The notes: a model not told the origin generated them from the letters alone. Shown: positions 27,841 to 37,195, numbered from the stretch's first letter. The stretch: 64,000 nucleotides of DNA from Nitrobacter hamburgensis X14 (GCF_000013885.1 NC_007964.1:916001-980000), one strand, 5' to 3'. Numbers and translations: made by a program.

Positions 27841-27851
27841 TTGGTCAATTA

Positions 27852-28090
27852 TAGCCGTTCACGAAGCACCGCGTAAGGTGCCTTTCCGTTGAATGCACCG
27901 TGAGGTCGGGAGAGAGGTTGTAGAACTGCTCCCACTCGGAAAGCCTTGCTCACAGGTCCACATCATCGGTGTAGGTGAGGAGCTGATGGGACTCCTGCTT
28001 ATCAGTGCGATGCGAGCGCTCGACCTTGCCGTTCAGTTGCGGCGACGCCGTGTCCGGCATCACTCGTCCATATCTCGTTGCATCGTCAGG
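27852..28090 (-). pseudogene. IS481-type transposase fragment (3' end)
   Basis: Minus-strand reading gives SPQLNGKVERSHRTDKQESH and LLTYTDDVDL, then a premature TGA. After a shift, GAFNGKAPYAVLRERL with a natural stop near 27852 follows. This is the C-terminal third of an IS481 transposase, including the catalytic Glu. It complements the 5' portion present at 8283-8533, although the two need not come from one copy. Confidence 0.65.
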
Positions 28091-28104
28091 AATGAAAGAC
28101 AGTG

Positions 28105-28961
28105 CTTCCATGCGGGCTGCCTTAACAGCGATCACGTTCCTTGAACAACAGGTCGGTGCAGCATTGCTGCATCGGACGACCCGCACGATCAAACTCAGCG
28201 AGATCGGCGAGCGTTATGCTGCGGCGTGCCATCGTGTTCTGGTCGATTTGCAGGAAGCGGAGGTGGTTGCGGCCGGCGAGCATATTGCCCCGCGTGGCGC
28301 CCTGACGATTACGGCTCCGCCCATCAGCGGGGAGGAAATTCTGCGCCCGATCATCGATGCGTATATCGAGGCTTTCCCGGCCGTTTCAGTCAATCTTGTT
28401 CTGATTGTGCGCAGCGCAAATCTGATCGAAGAGGGAATCGACATCGCCTTACGGATCGCCGAACTCCCGGATTCCTCGATGATGGCCGTTCGGATCGGTG
28501 GCGACGTGAAACCAGTTATCGTTGCCTCTCCGCGTTATCTCGCCCCGCACCCTCGCATCGACGAACCTAGTGATCTCACGAAGCACAGCATCGTCGCCTG
28601 CACCGATTTTGGAAGCGATGCCTGGGTCTTCCCTCCGGCGAGGAACGGGTCTGTGCCGCGCTCCGTCCAGTTTAAGCCACGACTGGTGGTCAACAGTGTG
28701 CGTGTCGCGCTCGGTGCCGCGGTGGGTGGGCTGGGGGTCACCCGCCTGCTTACTTATCATGTGGCCGAACGTGTCCAGGATGGTTCGCTGCAGCTCCTGC
28801 TGAGGGACGCGGAGCCTCCTGCGAGACCAGTTAACCTGGTGCTGCCGCAAGGGCGTAACGCAGTCCCGAAAGTCAGGGCATTCCTGGACTTCGCCGTGCC
28901 GCGGTTGCGTGCTGATTTTGCACGGCTCTCTGCTGAAGCAGTCGCGATGCACGCCGGATAG
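28105..28961 (+). pseudogene. LysR-family regulator lacking its DNA-binding start
   Basis: The frame contains the end of the LysR linker helix (LEQQVGAALLHRTTRTIKLS) and a full effector domain. Recognisable parts are GALTITAPPISGEEILRPII, IDIALRIAEL, VASPRYLAPHPRI and VALGAAVGGLGVTRLLTYHV. The first ~45 residues, including the helix-turn-helix, are replaced by unrelated sequence bordering an IS481 scar. Without the HTH it cannot act as a normal regulator. Confidence 0.75.
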
Positions 28962-29103
28962 CTGCCATTCTTCCGGCAGAAGGAAGAATGTCTGCCGAAC
29001 AAGAGATATTCAGGTATTTCGCGAAATCTCCCAAATGATGCCCACCGAGCCAGACGGGCCGGACAGCAGCGATCCCGCTCGCTGGGAGGATCTGAGGGGC
29101 ATC

Positions 29104-29355
29104 ATGAGCAACGAACGTAAGGTCGCAATTGTCACTGGAGCGTCGCAGGGTATCGGCGCCGGGCTGGTCAAGGAATTTTGAGACCGCAATTATCGCGTAG
29201 TAGCGACGTCGCGCTCGATCAAGCAGGCCGGCGACCAGGACATTCTGGCGATTCCCGGTGACATCGCTGATCCGAAGACGGCCGAGGCCGTGACCCGCGA
29301 GGTACTGGCTCGCGGCGACGATGCTGTCATCATTCATACAAGGCAGGAGGTAAAC
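29104..29355 (+). pseudogene. short-chain dehydrogenase remnant
   Basis: The Rossmann start is clear (MSNERKVAIVTGASQGIGAG), but a TGA interrupts it at codon 26 (29179). In the same frame DRNYRVVATSRSIKQAGDQD and ILAIPGDIADPKTAEAVTRE continue the SDR fold. Homology then ends before the NNAG and YxxxK motifs. The rest of the gene is deleted and the MaoC gene follows directly. Confidence 0.8.
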
Positions 29356-29817
29356 ATGTCGCAGATCGAACACCCCAAGCCCCTTTTCCTAGATGAACTC
29401 AGTATCGGCCAGAAATTTACCAGCGCGAGCTACGGTATTTCCGAGGCGGAGATCAAAGAGTTCGCTTGTCGGTTCGATCCGCAACCCTTCCATCTTGATG
29501 ACGAGGCGGCCAAATCGACCCTGTTCAGAGGACTCGCGGCGAGCGGCTGGCATACGGCTGCGGTAACCATGCGGCTCCTCGTTCAGGGTGGTGCACCGCT
29601 CGCGGGCGGTATTGTCGGCGCCGGCAGCGAAATCGAGTGGCCGTATCCCGTGCGACCAGGGGATGTGCTTCACGTCGAGAGCGAAGTGATAGAGATCATC
29701 CCGTCCCGTTCGAAACCCAACCAGGGGATCGTTCGGATGCGCAGCGAGACGAAGAATCAAAACGGAAAGGTTGTCCAGGTGTTGACGGCGAAGCTTGTTG
29801 TCCCTCGCCGGTCTTAG
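29356..29817 (+). CDS. MaoC-family dehydratase (hot-dog fold)
   Basis: A 153-residue single-domain hot-dog hydratase. The start at 29356 has GGAGG with 5-base spacing. The hydratase motif region is visible (FACRFDPQPFHLDDEAAK, LASGWHTAA-like GLAASGWHTAAVTMRLLVQ). Such enzymes hydrate 2-enoyl-CoA or related acyl thioesters. The true substrate cannot be told. The neighbours (SDR remnant, aldo/keto reductase remnant) suggest it once belonged to a small catabolic cluster now degraded. Confidence 0.88.
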   Translation: MSQIEHPKPLFLDELSIGQKFTSASYGISEAEIKEFACRFDPQPFHLDDEAAKSTLFRGLAASGWHTAAVTMRLLVQGGAPLAGGIVGAGSEIEWPYPVRPGDVLHVESEVIEIIPSRSKPNQGIVRMRSETKNQNGKVVQVLTAKLVVPRRS

Positions 29818-29938
29818 GTGCGATACTTGATGTGCATATTAGCTTGCTAATTGCCTTCTCTGACTCGAAAACGCCAGTAAGACACGGTGAGTGCATACCC
29901 GACGAATGCCGCTTGCTCGAGATTCTCCAGTTCGTCTC

Positions 29939-30090
29939 GGGTCGATGCCATCGGTCCTCAGGCGCCGCAGCGATCCTTCGACCGCCTTTCGAATATGGGT
30001 CGGATCTCCTGTGACCAAAGGGCTTCTCGCCGTCCATGGCGAGCTTGCCGTCGGTGCTGCGACCGCGTGAAGACGGTGTCGTCACCGACA
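29939..30090 (-). pseudogene. possible aldo/keto reductase remnant
   Basis: Read in shifted minus-strand frames, the sequence gives STDGKLAMDGEK and GDPTHIRKAVEGSLRRLRTDGID. The second run resembles the conserved HIRxAVExSLRRLxTDxIDL helix of aldo/keto reductases. No frame covers more than about 40 residues, and no catalytic Tyr/Lys region is present. The call is tentative. Confidence 0.4.
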
Positions 30091-30218
30091 CCCTTGAAGG
30101 TTTCCTTGGTTTCCTGAAGTTTCGACGTATCGTCTTTGAGATTGCATTTTCTGATTCCTTTTAGAGGTTTACTGAAGCCATCGGCTCTGGCGCGCGCCCG
30201 TCCCATGGAAAAAGTGGG

Positions 30219-31181
30219 CTACTGCCCGATGAACGAGGTGATGAGTGCAACGGCCTGACCGGGCTGCTCTTCCATGATCCAGTGGCCAGAGTCCTTGACG
30301 GCAGCCGCGCGGACATCGGTCGCAGCAAATCCGATTTCGGTCGCCAGACTGGCGCCGTAGGAATGATCACCGCCGATCGCGAGCACCGGCATTGTCAGCT
30401 TGCCCTTCTCGGCAAGCAGCTTCTGGTTGTCGACGGCGTCGTCAGTAAAGGCCGCGAACTGCCCGCTGAAGTCGTCATGGATTGCGTGTGGGCGCGCGTA
30501 GAGAGCGGCATAGTAATCGCGCGTCTGCTCATCGATTGCGGCCGGGGTTGCCGACAGTTCGTTGTAGAAGCGATCGAGCAGGATGCGCTCCCGCCCGGCG
30601 ACCAGGCGCTCGACGTCCGGTTCACGGAAGTTGAAGTGCCAGACCTTCGGATTCTTCAACTGTTCGTCCCAGTAGCCGATGCTCGGCAGCGGTGCGTCCA
30701 TCGCCACCCACTTTACCGTTCGCGATGGATACTGCACGGCAAAGGCATAGCCGACCATGTTGCCAATATCGTGCTTCACGAGGGCCACGCTGCAAGATCG
30801 CGCTTGCGTAACCTTGCGGTAGCCGCCTTCCGGATGAGACGACAAGCCCATGCCGCGCAGATTAGGTACGACGACGGTATGATCCTTCATCAGAGCTTCG
30901 GCGAGCGGCACCCACATGTCGCTGGCGTCGCCGAAGCCATGTAGCAGCACGACGGCCGGACCGGTGCCGCCGAGGCGCACATATTGGGTGCCGTCGCTGA
31001 CCGGCATCTGCTCGGCATAGAAAGTTGTCGGCCATGGTTTCACTTCGGCCTGCGCAGGCGTCGCTCCAAGGAATGCAACGGTCGACAGGAGCGTGGCGGC
31101 GGCCAAAGCGGTGAGTGAGGAAAGATGCTTTGAAATCGAGTTGGCGCCAAAAATATTGGAACCGGTGCGGAGAATGCTCAT
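30219..31181 (-). CDS. exported alpha/beta hydrolase (epoxide hydrolase-like)
   Basis: A 320-residue protein with an N-terminal signal peptide ending ATPAQA at about residue 45, and an RBS (GAGGAG) before the ATG. The hydrolase core shows AVVLLHGFGDASDMW (HG oxyanion motif), VVPNLRGMGLSSHPEGGY, a nucleophile elbow LVKHDIGNMVGYAF with Asp, and a late DSGHWIMEEQP with the catalytic His. Between GGYRKVTQA and the nucleophile about 15 residues of the usual helix appear to be missing (RSCSVALVKHD instead of a longer segment), so stability or activity may be impaired. A degraded LysR gene lies divergently upstream. Confidence 0.82.
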   Translation of the reverse strand: MSILRTGSNIFGANSISKHLSSLTALAAATLLSTVAFLGATPAQAEVKPWPTTFYAEQMPVSDGTQYVRLGGTGPAVVLLHGFGDASDMWVPLAEALMKDHTVVVPNLRGMGLSSHPEGGYRKVTQARSCSVALVKHDIGNMVGYAFAVQYPSRTVKWVAMDAPLPSIGYWDEQLKNPKVWHFNFREPDVERLVAGRERILLDRFYNELSATPAAIDEQTRDYYAALYARPHAIHDDFSGQFAAFTDDAVDNQKLLAEKGKLTMPVLAIGGDHSYGASLATEIGFAATDVRAAAVKDSGHWIMEEQPGQAVALITSFIGQ

Positions 31182-31358
31182 GGACGTTGCTCCTCGTTGA
31201 GTGGCAATATTAAGTTACATCGCCTGGGCTCTGGTGATTCTCAGCCGGCGCGGCACGAGATTGTTGCCGGATCGCCGCCAATCTGTGCTCCGCTCCCCGG
31301 TGATTTCGCGTGCTCCGAGCTTGGGATATGAATCCGCAATCGGGGCGAGCTTCGAAAC

Positions 31359-31500
31359 ATGCCGCATATGACGGATTTCGAGGCCTGGGCCATCTTCGCC
31401 AAAGTCGCCGAGCGCGGATCGTTCAGCGAGGCTGCGCAAGAGCTTGGGCCTGGCCAAAACCACTATCTCCAAGACGGTGATGACGTTTACCCGTAGAAGC
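31359..31500 (+). pseudogene. LysR-family regulator N-terminal fragment
   Basis: Gives MPHMTDFEAWAIFAKVAERG and SFSEAAQELG, the start of a LysR helix-turn-helix. A one-base shift then restores GLAKTTISKTV before homology ends. The effector domain is absent. It is divergent from the alpha/beta hydrolase gene, the usual position of a cognate regulator. Confidence 0.7.
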
Positions 31501-31591
31501 GGGTGACATCGTCCTACGCAGGCCAACCATCGACCCCTCCGCTCGGAGACGATCGAACAACTCTGATAAAGCCAAACCGCAGGGAGAAGTT

Positions 31592-32035
31592 ATGCCCAAC
31601 ACGATCCGTCTGCATCGCGTCATTGCCGCCAAGCCCGAAAAGCTCTATCGCGCCTTCCTCGAACCGGATGCGATTGCGAGCTGGCTTCCGCCCTTCGGGT
31701 TTACCTGCACCGTTCACGAGCTGGATGCGAAGGTCGGTGGCAATCATCGGATGTCATTCCGGAATTTCACCACGGGGAAAAGCCACTCCTTTGGCGGCTC
31801 TTATCTGGAACTCGTTCCGGGCGAACGTCTCGTCTACACCGACAAGTTCGATGACCCGCACTTGCCCGGCGAGATGAAGGTCACGGTGAGCCTGAAGGCC
31901 GTTTCGGTTGGCACAGAGGTAAACATCGAACAGCAGGGTGTGCCGGATGTGATCCCCGCCGAGGCCTGTTATCTCGGTTGGCAGGAATCCCTGCGCAAGC
32001 TCTCAAGACTTGTCGAGCCGGAAATCAACCAGTAG
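31592..32035 (+). CDS. SRPBCC / AHSA1-like protein
   Basis: A 147-residue START-fold protein with GGGAGAAG-type RBS at 31578-31585 before ATG 31592. Family blocks visible are AAKPEKLYRAFLEPDAIASW, GGNHRMSFRNFTTG and LELVPGERLVYTDKF, with a final helix (GWQESLRKLSRLVEP). These proteins bind hydrophobic ligands or act as Hsp90-activator-like domains; the ligand is unknown. No operon partner. Confidence 0.88.
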   Translation: MPNTIRLHRVIAAKPEKLYRAFLEPDAIASWLPPFGFTCTVHELDAKVGGNHRMSFRNFTTGKSHSFGGSYLELVPGERLVYTDKFDDPHLPGEMKVTVSLKAVSVGTEVNIEQQGVPDVIPAEACYLGWQESLRKLSRLVEPEINQ

Positions 32036-32227
32036 GCGCGAGCCTGAACTTGCTTCAGGACGTTTGCACTTGATACGCGATCACGCGAATCGTGGCTGTA
32101 GGCTCGCGCCATGCGTCGCACCGTCGCTATCGCGACAAAGGGCTCGCATGATCGCGCCCATCGCGCTACGAACGCCCACCCGCGGAGATCATTCGCCCGG
32201 ACGGCTTTCCGGTGGCTATCGAACGAT

Positions 32228-33223
32228 TTATTTGGTGCGGCGACTGAACGACTCGGCATACGCTTCGGTGCGTACATTAATGATTGGGTCATCCGAAGCC
32301 TCGATGCCGGTCGTCACATTGGTCGGCAGGAACAGCAACTCGTTCTCGACCTTCTTCGTATCCAACGCTTTGATGACCGCGATTTCGCCGAGTTCTACCG
32401 TCGGCCGGCTGTCCGGCCAGACTTTCGTGGCATCCGTCGTTGGATCATCAGCGGCGGCAACCTGCACCAAAAGGTGGAACTTGACTGGTCCTGTTTCGAG
32501 CGATGCCCGTAGATTGTCAGCTAGAGCGTTCGGAGGACGCTTCGCCGCCTCCTCGTCGCTTACGTAGGCGGGGCCGCTCTCGGGTACGATGCGGTAGCGG
32601 CCGAACTTGCTTGTTCCTTGCGCGTTGGTGAACTTGAACGCGTTGACGCCGAAGAAGGGCTGCGTACCGTAACTGACCGCCACAGGCCGAGGCGTGGTGA
32701 CAAACGCTGATGCGGCTGGGTGGGTCGACAAGAATTTCTCGACCGGCGTCGGCTTGGGCACGTCGGGACCGCTCTCACCGACCGCCTGGAGCAAAGCCAG
32801 AAAATCTTCTCCAGTCGCCACCGGAAACCCGTTGGCCGATATGCAGACTATGTCTTGCTCGCTGCCACCCGAGAGACGGAACTTGATCGCCATGCCGCGG
32901 ATACCACCCGTCGAAGGGTGGGTGTCGGGCGCGTCGGGGACGCCGCCCGCGTTTGAGAAGCGAATGACCAACGGTGTGGGAGCGCCTTTAAGAAAGGCAG
33001 CCGAACTGAAGGTGTCGGCGCCGTGCGCCGGCGTGAAGGTACCCTCAAACACGGCGCCCGTGGCGTGGTTCGCGCGAACGCCCGCATGCTGACCGTAAAG
33101 TGCGTTCATTTGATTGACCAGCCGAACGCCAAGCGGCTCGTCTTCGGCGCCGACGTAGGTCGCTCCTGCCGCCATCAGCGTGCAGAATGCGATGCTCACA
33201 GCAAAGCTTTGAAACGATCGCAT
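32228..33223 (-). CDS. periplasmic catalase-family peroxidase (SrpA-like)
   Basis: A 331-residue catalase-related peroxidase with a signal peptide (FAVSIAFCTLMAAGATYVGA) and a strong RBS (AGGAGG). The minimal catalase core is present: HAGVRANHATGAVFEGTFTP with the distal His, then VIRFSNAGGVPDAPDTHPST, GGIRGMAIKF and the C-terminal KVWPDSRPTVELGEI. Family members are peroxidases lacking full catalase activity. An exported peroxidase would detoxify peroxide or organic peroxides in the periplasm, separate from the cytoplasmic KatA encoded 8 kb away. Confidence 0.9.
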   Translation of the reverse strand: MRSFQSFAVSIAFCTLMAAGATYVGAEDEPLGVRLVNQMNALYGQHAGVRANHATGAVFEGTFTPAHGADTFSSAAFLKGAPTPLVIRFSNAGGVPDAPDTHPSTGGIRGMAIKFRLSGGSEQDIVCISANGFPVATGEDFLALLQAVGESGPDVPKPTPVEKFLSTHPAASAFVTTPRPVAVSYGTQPFFGVNAFKFTNAQGTSKFGRYRIVPESGPAYVSDEEAAKRPPNALADNLRASLETGPVKFHLLVQVAAADDPTTDATKVWPDSRPTVELGEIAVIKALDTKKVENELLFLPTNVTTGIEASDDPIINVRTEAYAESFSRRTK

Positions 33224-33499
33224 GACTATCCTCCTGGTCTACGAGGGAACGCATACGGAAAGCTGTTTCAGGCAGGCGGAAACACCCGCCACAGTGGATA
33301 ATCTAAACTAAAACGCGCGCCCAACATAGTCGGTATCCGGTCGAGCGTTACGCCATTGCCCATCATAATCGGTCGTCGATCCGCACCAGCACCTCGTTGG
33401 CGGCGACGTTCTGCCCGCGTGTCACCGGGATCTCCCCGACTGTCAATCGGCGCCGAAGTTTGACCCCGTATTGGAGTGGGCCCCTTGGGCCGGACAAGG

Positions 33500-33975
33500 T
33501 CAGGCTGCTGGTTTGACCGTTTGCCGGGCGTGTTGATCCTCGAATTGCATGGGGCTGAGATAGCGAAGCGCTGAGTGAAGCCGTCGTCGGTTGTAAACCT
33601 CCTCAAGGAAATGCGGAAGGTTTTCGGTGACATCGGCGAACGTCTCGAAGGCCATCGGATAGACGGCTTCGACCTTGAGCGTTTTCATAAAGCTTTCCGC
33701 CTTGGCGTTGTCGTATGGATTGCCGGGCCGGCCCATGGAGCCGATTAGGCCGTGCGTGGCAAGGTGATCACGATAGGCAGTCGCGGCATATTGTGATCCG
33801 CGGTCGGAATGATGCACGCAGCCGGGTGGAGGGTTACGTCCTTCGATTGCGGCGGCCAGGGCCGCCAGCCATAGTGCTCGAACTCGTTGCAGATGGTGGC
33901 GATCGCTTCGACGATCGCGGTGTCGTCGGCGGCATTGCGCGGCTGATCATAGAAGCTTGTGCGCGAGAGCCCCAT
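33500..33975 (-). pseudogene. IS3 orfB with central deletion
   Basis: The N-terminal piece (MGLSRTSFYDQPRNAADD, ICNEFEHYGWR) jumps, with a frame change, to the end of the catalytic domain. That end reads VHHSDRGSQYAATAYRDHLA, GNPYDNAKAESFMKTLKVEA and NRRRLHSALRYLSPMQFE. Roughly 80 codons carrying the first catalytic Asp region are missing. The element cannot transpose by itself. Confidence 0.8.
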
Positions 33976-34400
33976 CAGCCGGCATCCTTCGGCAATGAAG
34001 AGACCACGGGGCCGGTGATCGCGGATGTAGCTCCGCTTCTCGGCCGCGGTCGTGTATGCAGAGCCCCCTTTAGAAACTCAAGCTCCAGGGCCTGCTTGCC
34101 GACCAGTCGTTCGAGCGCGGCGACGCGCGCCTCATAAGCCTGGAGAAGATCAGCCGCTGCGGCATCCTCATCGAGAGCGCCCGCCTGATACTTCTCAACC
34201 CAGATCCGGATCAGATTGCGTGAGACGTCGTAGCGCTTCGAGAGGGCGTGCAAGGTCTCGCCGCCGAGATACTCCTGCGAAACTTGCCGCTTGAACTCGA
34301 CGCTGTGGGTTCGATGGCTTTGCCATGGGCCTTCATCCTCTGAAAGCCCAGCTACCCGGTCAATTGCTGAAAACCATCCCGTCCGGCCCAAGGGGCCCAC
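33975..34400 (-). CDS. IS3 orfA
   Basis: Up to 141 residues. The helix-turn-helix (HSVEFKRQVSQEYLGGETLH, ALSKRYDVSRNLIRIWVEKY) and leucine-zipper (AYEARVAALERLVGKQALEL) are intact. The true start is probably internal, a few codons before HRTHSVEFKRQ. The frame is complete and could still make a DNA-binding OrfA protein able to act on the two terminal repeats. Confidence 0.7.
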   Translation of the reverse strand: MGPLGRTGWFSAIDRVAGLSEDEGPWQSHRTHSVEFKRQVSQEYLGGETLHALSKRYDVSRNLIRIWVEKYQAGALDEDAAAADLLQAYEARVAALERLVGKQALELEFLKGALHTRPRPRSGATSAITGPVVSSLPKDAG

Positions 34401-34416
34401 TCCATCAGGGGGTCAA

Positions 34417-34987
34417 TATTGCAGGCCGAATAACAGCCGGACCGGCACACCACCCAACGCTTGCCGTCGAGCGAGATGCCGCTGCCCGGCACGATCATGT
34501 GGACGTGCGGGTGATGGGTCATGGCCTAGCCTCAGGTATGGAGAACCGAGGTGATGCCGACGCTGGCGCCCAGATGCTTCGGATCGGCGGCGATTGTCAG
34601 CACGGTCTCGGCCGAGACCTTGAACAGCAGGTCGTAGATGACGGCCTTGTTCTGGTAGGCGATATCGGCGATGGCCGCCGGTAGGGTGAACACGACATGG
34701 AAGTACGGCACTGGCAGCAGATCGGCCTCGCGCGCCGCCAGCCATTCCTTTGCCGCCGCGCCCTGGCACTTCGGGCAGTGCCGATTGCGGCAACTATTGT
34801 ACGAGACTTGGGTGTGCGCGCACTTCTCGCAGCGCGCGACATGACCGCCGAGCGCTGCCGTGCGACAGTTCTCGATCGCCGACATTACCTTGAGTTGGCC
34901 GAGGCTGACATGGCCGGCGTTGGCTTTGCGCCATGCCGGGCCGTGGCCGCGGAAGATGCCAGCGACCTCCAGCGATGGACGCGACAC
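34417..34987 (-). pseudogene. IS91-family transposase, truncated by the IS3 element
   Basis: The N-terminal zinc-binding region is clear (HVARCEKCAHTQVSYNSCRN, RHCPKCQGAAAKEWLAAREA), then PYFHVVFTLPAAIADIAYQN. A stop codon occurs after SVLHT (near 34530). The next residues in frame (AMTHHPHVHMIVPGSGISLD, containing the HxH motif of the rolling-circle enzyme) run up to the IS3 end at 34416. The catalytic Tyr part is lost. Confidence 0.8.
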
Positions 34988-35000
34988 AAGAAGTCTCGCG

Positions 35001-35870
35001 TCAAGCAGGCGGCTCGGCTTGCGTCAGGGTGATGCGGTCGAGCGGGCTCATGACCTGTTGGATCGCCTTGGTGGCGACGCGCGCGTAGAGCGCCGTGGTG
35101 TCGAGCTTGGCATGACCGAGCAGGACCTGGATCACTCTGATATCGATGTTCTGCTCGAGTAGGTGAGTGGCGAAGCTGTGTCGCAGCGTATGCATAGACA
35201 CCGGCTTACCGATCTCGGCCATGTCGGCGGCGGCATGGCAGGCGCGATTGAGTTGGCGCGTTGTCATCTGCCGCACGCGGTCTCGTCCTGGAAACAGCCA
35301 GCCCTGTGGGCGTGCCGCCTTGTACCAGGCACGCAAAAGTTCAAGCAGATGCGGCGACAGCATCACGTAGCGGTATTCGCGGCCTTTGCCTTGCTCGACG
35401 CGGATGATCATGCGCTTGCTGTCGATGTTACCGACCTTCAGCGCCACCACCTCGGAGACGCGCAATCCCGCCCCGTAAGCCACGCTCAGCGCCGCCTTGT
35501 ACTTGAGCGCCGGCACCGCATCGAGCAGGCACGCCACTTCCTCCGGGCTGAGCACCACCGGCAGCTTGCTCGGTTCACGGACGAATGCCGTGCGTTCGAC
35601 GAGGTCGGCGCGCCCGAGCGTGACTTTGAAGAAGAACCGCAGCGTCGAGACCGTCTGGTTGGCGGTGGGGACGCCAACGCCGCTCGCCGTCAGGTGAAGT
35701 TGGTAGCGCCGCACGTCCTCTGCGCTTGCCGTGTCGGGCGAGCGGCGAAGATAGACAGCGAAGTTCTTGACCCTCTGAAGGTAGTCATGTTGAGTCTTCG
35801 GCGCGAACTTGCGGATCGTCATGTCTTCGATCATGCGCTGCCGCAGCGGGCTTATGGCCTTGTCGGTCAT
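35001..35870 (-). CDS. tyrosine recombinase associated with IS91-type element
   Basis: A 289-residue phage-integrase-family protein. It has a SAM-like N-terminal domain (PKTQHDYLQRVKNFAVYLRR) and catalytic residues in GAGLRVSEVVALKVGNID (Arg), HTLRHSFATHLLEQNIDI (His-x-x-Arg) and LLGHAKLDTTALYARV (His, then Tyr). Recombinases of this kind lie directly upstream of IS91 transposases in Rhizobiales, as here (13-bp gap). All active residues are present, so it may be functional even though its transposase partner is broken. Confidence 0.9.
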   Translation of the reverse strand: MTDKAISPLRQRMIEDMTIRKFAPKTQHDYLQRVKNFAVYLRRSPDTASAEDVRRYQLHLTASGVGVPTANQTVSTLRFFFKVTLGRADLVERTAFVREPSKLPVVLSPEEVACLLDAVPALKYKAALSVAYGAGLRVSEVVALKVGNIDSKRMIIRVEQGKGREYRYVMLSPHLLELLRAWYKAARPQGWLFPGRDRVRQMTTRQLNRACHAAADMAEIGKPVSMHTLRHSFATHLLEQNIDIRVIQVLLGHAKLDTTALYARVATKAIQQVMSPLDRITLTQAEPPA

Positions 35871-36191
35871 GGGGGATGCTCCTGTCTTTGATGAAGGTTG
35901 CGAACTCCTTATCTCAAGACAGGACGCCCCGGCGTGCTATCGTGTTGCCGTGCCGCTGGCCGCGGCGAACTACCGCGCGAGAGGTTTAGTCCTTTGACCC
36001 GAACCGGTCACGCACCAGTTAGCCAACGACTGATCGGTTCCACGGTCCTAGATGCTGGCTGACTGCTTCCCGCCGATATGATATGCTAATGCTCCTCATG
36101 GAGGAGAACGATGCTCCCCCAATTGGGGGGAGACCGGCACTGCCACGCAAATCAATGTGATAGGCGGCTAGGCCACACGATGGAGGAAGCT
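35871..36191. other. 321-bp stretch without a gene
   Basis: This is the junction between the IS91-associated recombinase and the CBS-domain gene. No recognisable frame or repeat is seen apart from the ribosome-binding site of the CBS gene (GGAGG at 36182-36186). Confidence 0.5.
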
Positions 36192-36623
36192 ATGTCCATC
36201 GAAAGCATTCTGAGGCGGAAGGGCACCGACGTCACAACAATAGGTCCGGAAGCCAATATCAAGAGCGCGGCGGGCTGGCTCCGCGCAAAGAATATTGGCG
36301 CTCTCGTGGTGACGAGTGGGGACGCAATTCTTGGCCTCATTTCCGAACGTGAAATCGTTGATGCATTTTTTCGCTACGGCGAGACTGCCGGGTCGATGCG
36401 TGTGAAGGAAATCATGCAACGCGGTGTGACCACCGTGTCCCCGGACGAAAGTGTCACTCGCGTGATGAACCTGATGACGCACCATCGCGTGCGACACTTG
36501 CCGGTACTACTCGGCGGCAAGCTGGCCGGTATCGTCAGCATCGGCGATGTAGTCAAGTATCGGCTGGAGGAACTGGAGCTTGAGACGAACGTCCTACGTG
36601 ATGCCTACAACACCTCGCGTTGA
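36192..36623 (+). CDS. CBS-domain pair protein
   Basis: A 143-residue stand-alone protein of two CBS motifs: ANIKSAAGWLRAKNIGALVV ... GLISEREIVDAF and DESVTRVMNLMTHHRVRHLP ... GIVSIGDVVKYR. Such pairs bind adenine nucleotides or related ligands and act as energy sensors; the partner is not encoded beside it. The start has GGAGG five bases upstream. The ORF could be extended 5', but that lacks an RBS. Confidence 0.92.
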   Translation: MSIESILRRKGTDVTTIGPEANIKSAAGWLRAKNIGALVVTSGDAILGLISEREIVDAFFRYGETAGSMRVKEIMQRGVTTVSPDESVTRVMNLMTHHRVRHLPVLLGGKLAGIVSIGDVVKYRLEELELETNVLRDAYNTSR

Positions 36624-36854
36624 CGGCTCTAAATTACTACAAGCGCGCATTTGGAAAGATGCGCCGGTTTCGTGCGCAGCGATTGGCCAGGCACATTCTG
36701 GCCGCCAAGTGCGCGCTGGCTAATCATGATTTACGACAAGCACAACCGGATCTGGCGAGCTCAAGTTCACCGTGCTAGTGTTAGGACTTGGACCCATAAA
36801 ATTGGTTTGAGCGGACTGCGTTTTGTGATTCAGGGTCTCCGACAGGAGCCTTTG

Positions 36855-37195
36855 ATGAAGGAGGATCAGTTCTGGCTGACGGATGCACGGTTTTCGCGGA
36901 TCGAACCGCATTTTCCGACAGATGCGCGAGGCAAGCCGCGCGTCGATGACCGTCGGGTGATCAGTGGGATCATCCACGTTCTCAAGTCCGGCGGGTGTTG
37001 GATCGATGCGCCATCCGATTATGGACCTCGAAGATGCTCTACGATCGCTATGTTCGCTGGGCCGCCAAGGGCGTCTGGGTCGATCTCTTCCATGTGCTGG
37101 CCAGCGCCGACGATCCTCCGGCCCAGGTGCTCATCGATTCCTCAGCCGTGAAGGCCCACCGTTCGGAGTCGAGAGATTTGAATAGCCGCGCCTAG
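36855..37195 (+). pseudogene. IS5-family transposase fragment, frameshifted
   Basis: Starts MKEDQFWLTDARFSRIEPHF and RGKPRVDDRRVISGIIHVLK, the IS5-type N-terminus. After WIDAPSDYGPR the frame shifts by one base to YDRYVRWAAKGVWVDLFHVL and AQVLIDSSAVKAHRS, where the first catalytic Asp lies. The rest of the transposase is missing. Confidence 0.8.

Larger units (their letters stand above)
33460..34416. mobile_element. IS3-family element with perfect 24-bp core inverted repeats, internally deleted
   Basis: The core ends at 33472-33495 and 34381-34404 are perfect 24-bp inverted repeats (TGGAGTGGGCCCCTTGGG...). Similarity continues outward to TTGACCCC (33460) and GGGGTCAA (34416), giving an element of 957 bp. 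Inside are orfA and an orfB that has lost its central part. It sits within an IS91-type transposase remnant. No clear target duplication is visible. Confidence 0.8.

Noticed and set aside
33340..33459. Short minus-strand run resembling the end of a membrane-fusion protein (GQNVAANEVLVRIDDR)
   Set aside because: Only about 30 residues, with no flanking support; too short to call a gene remnant.
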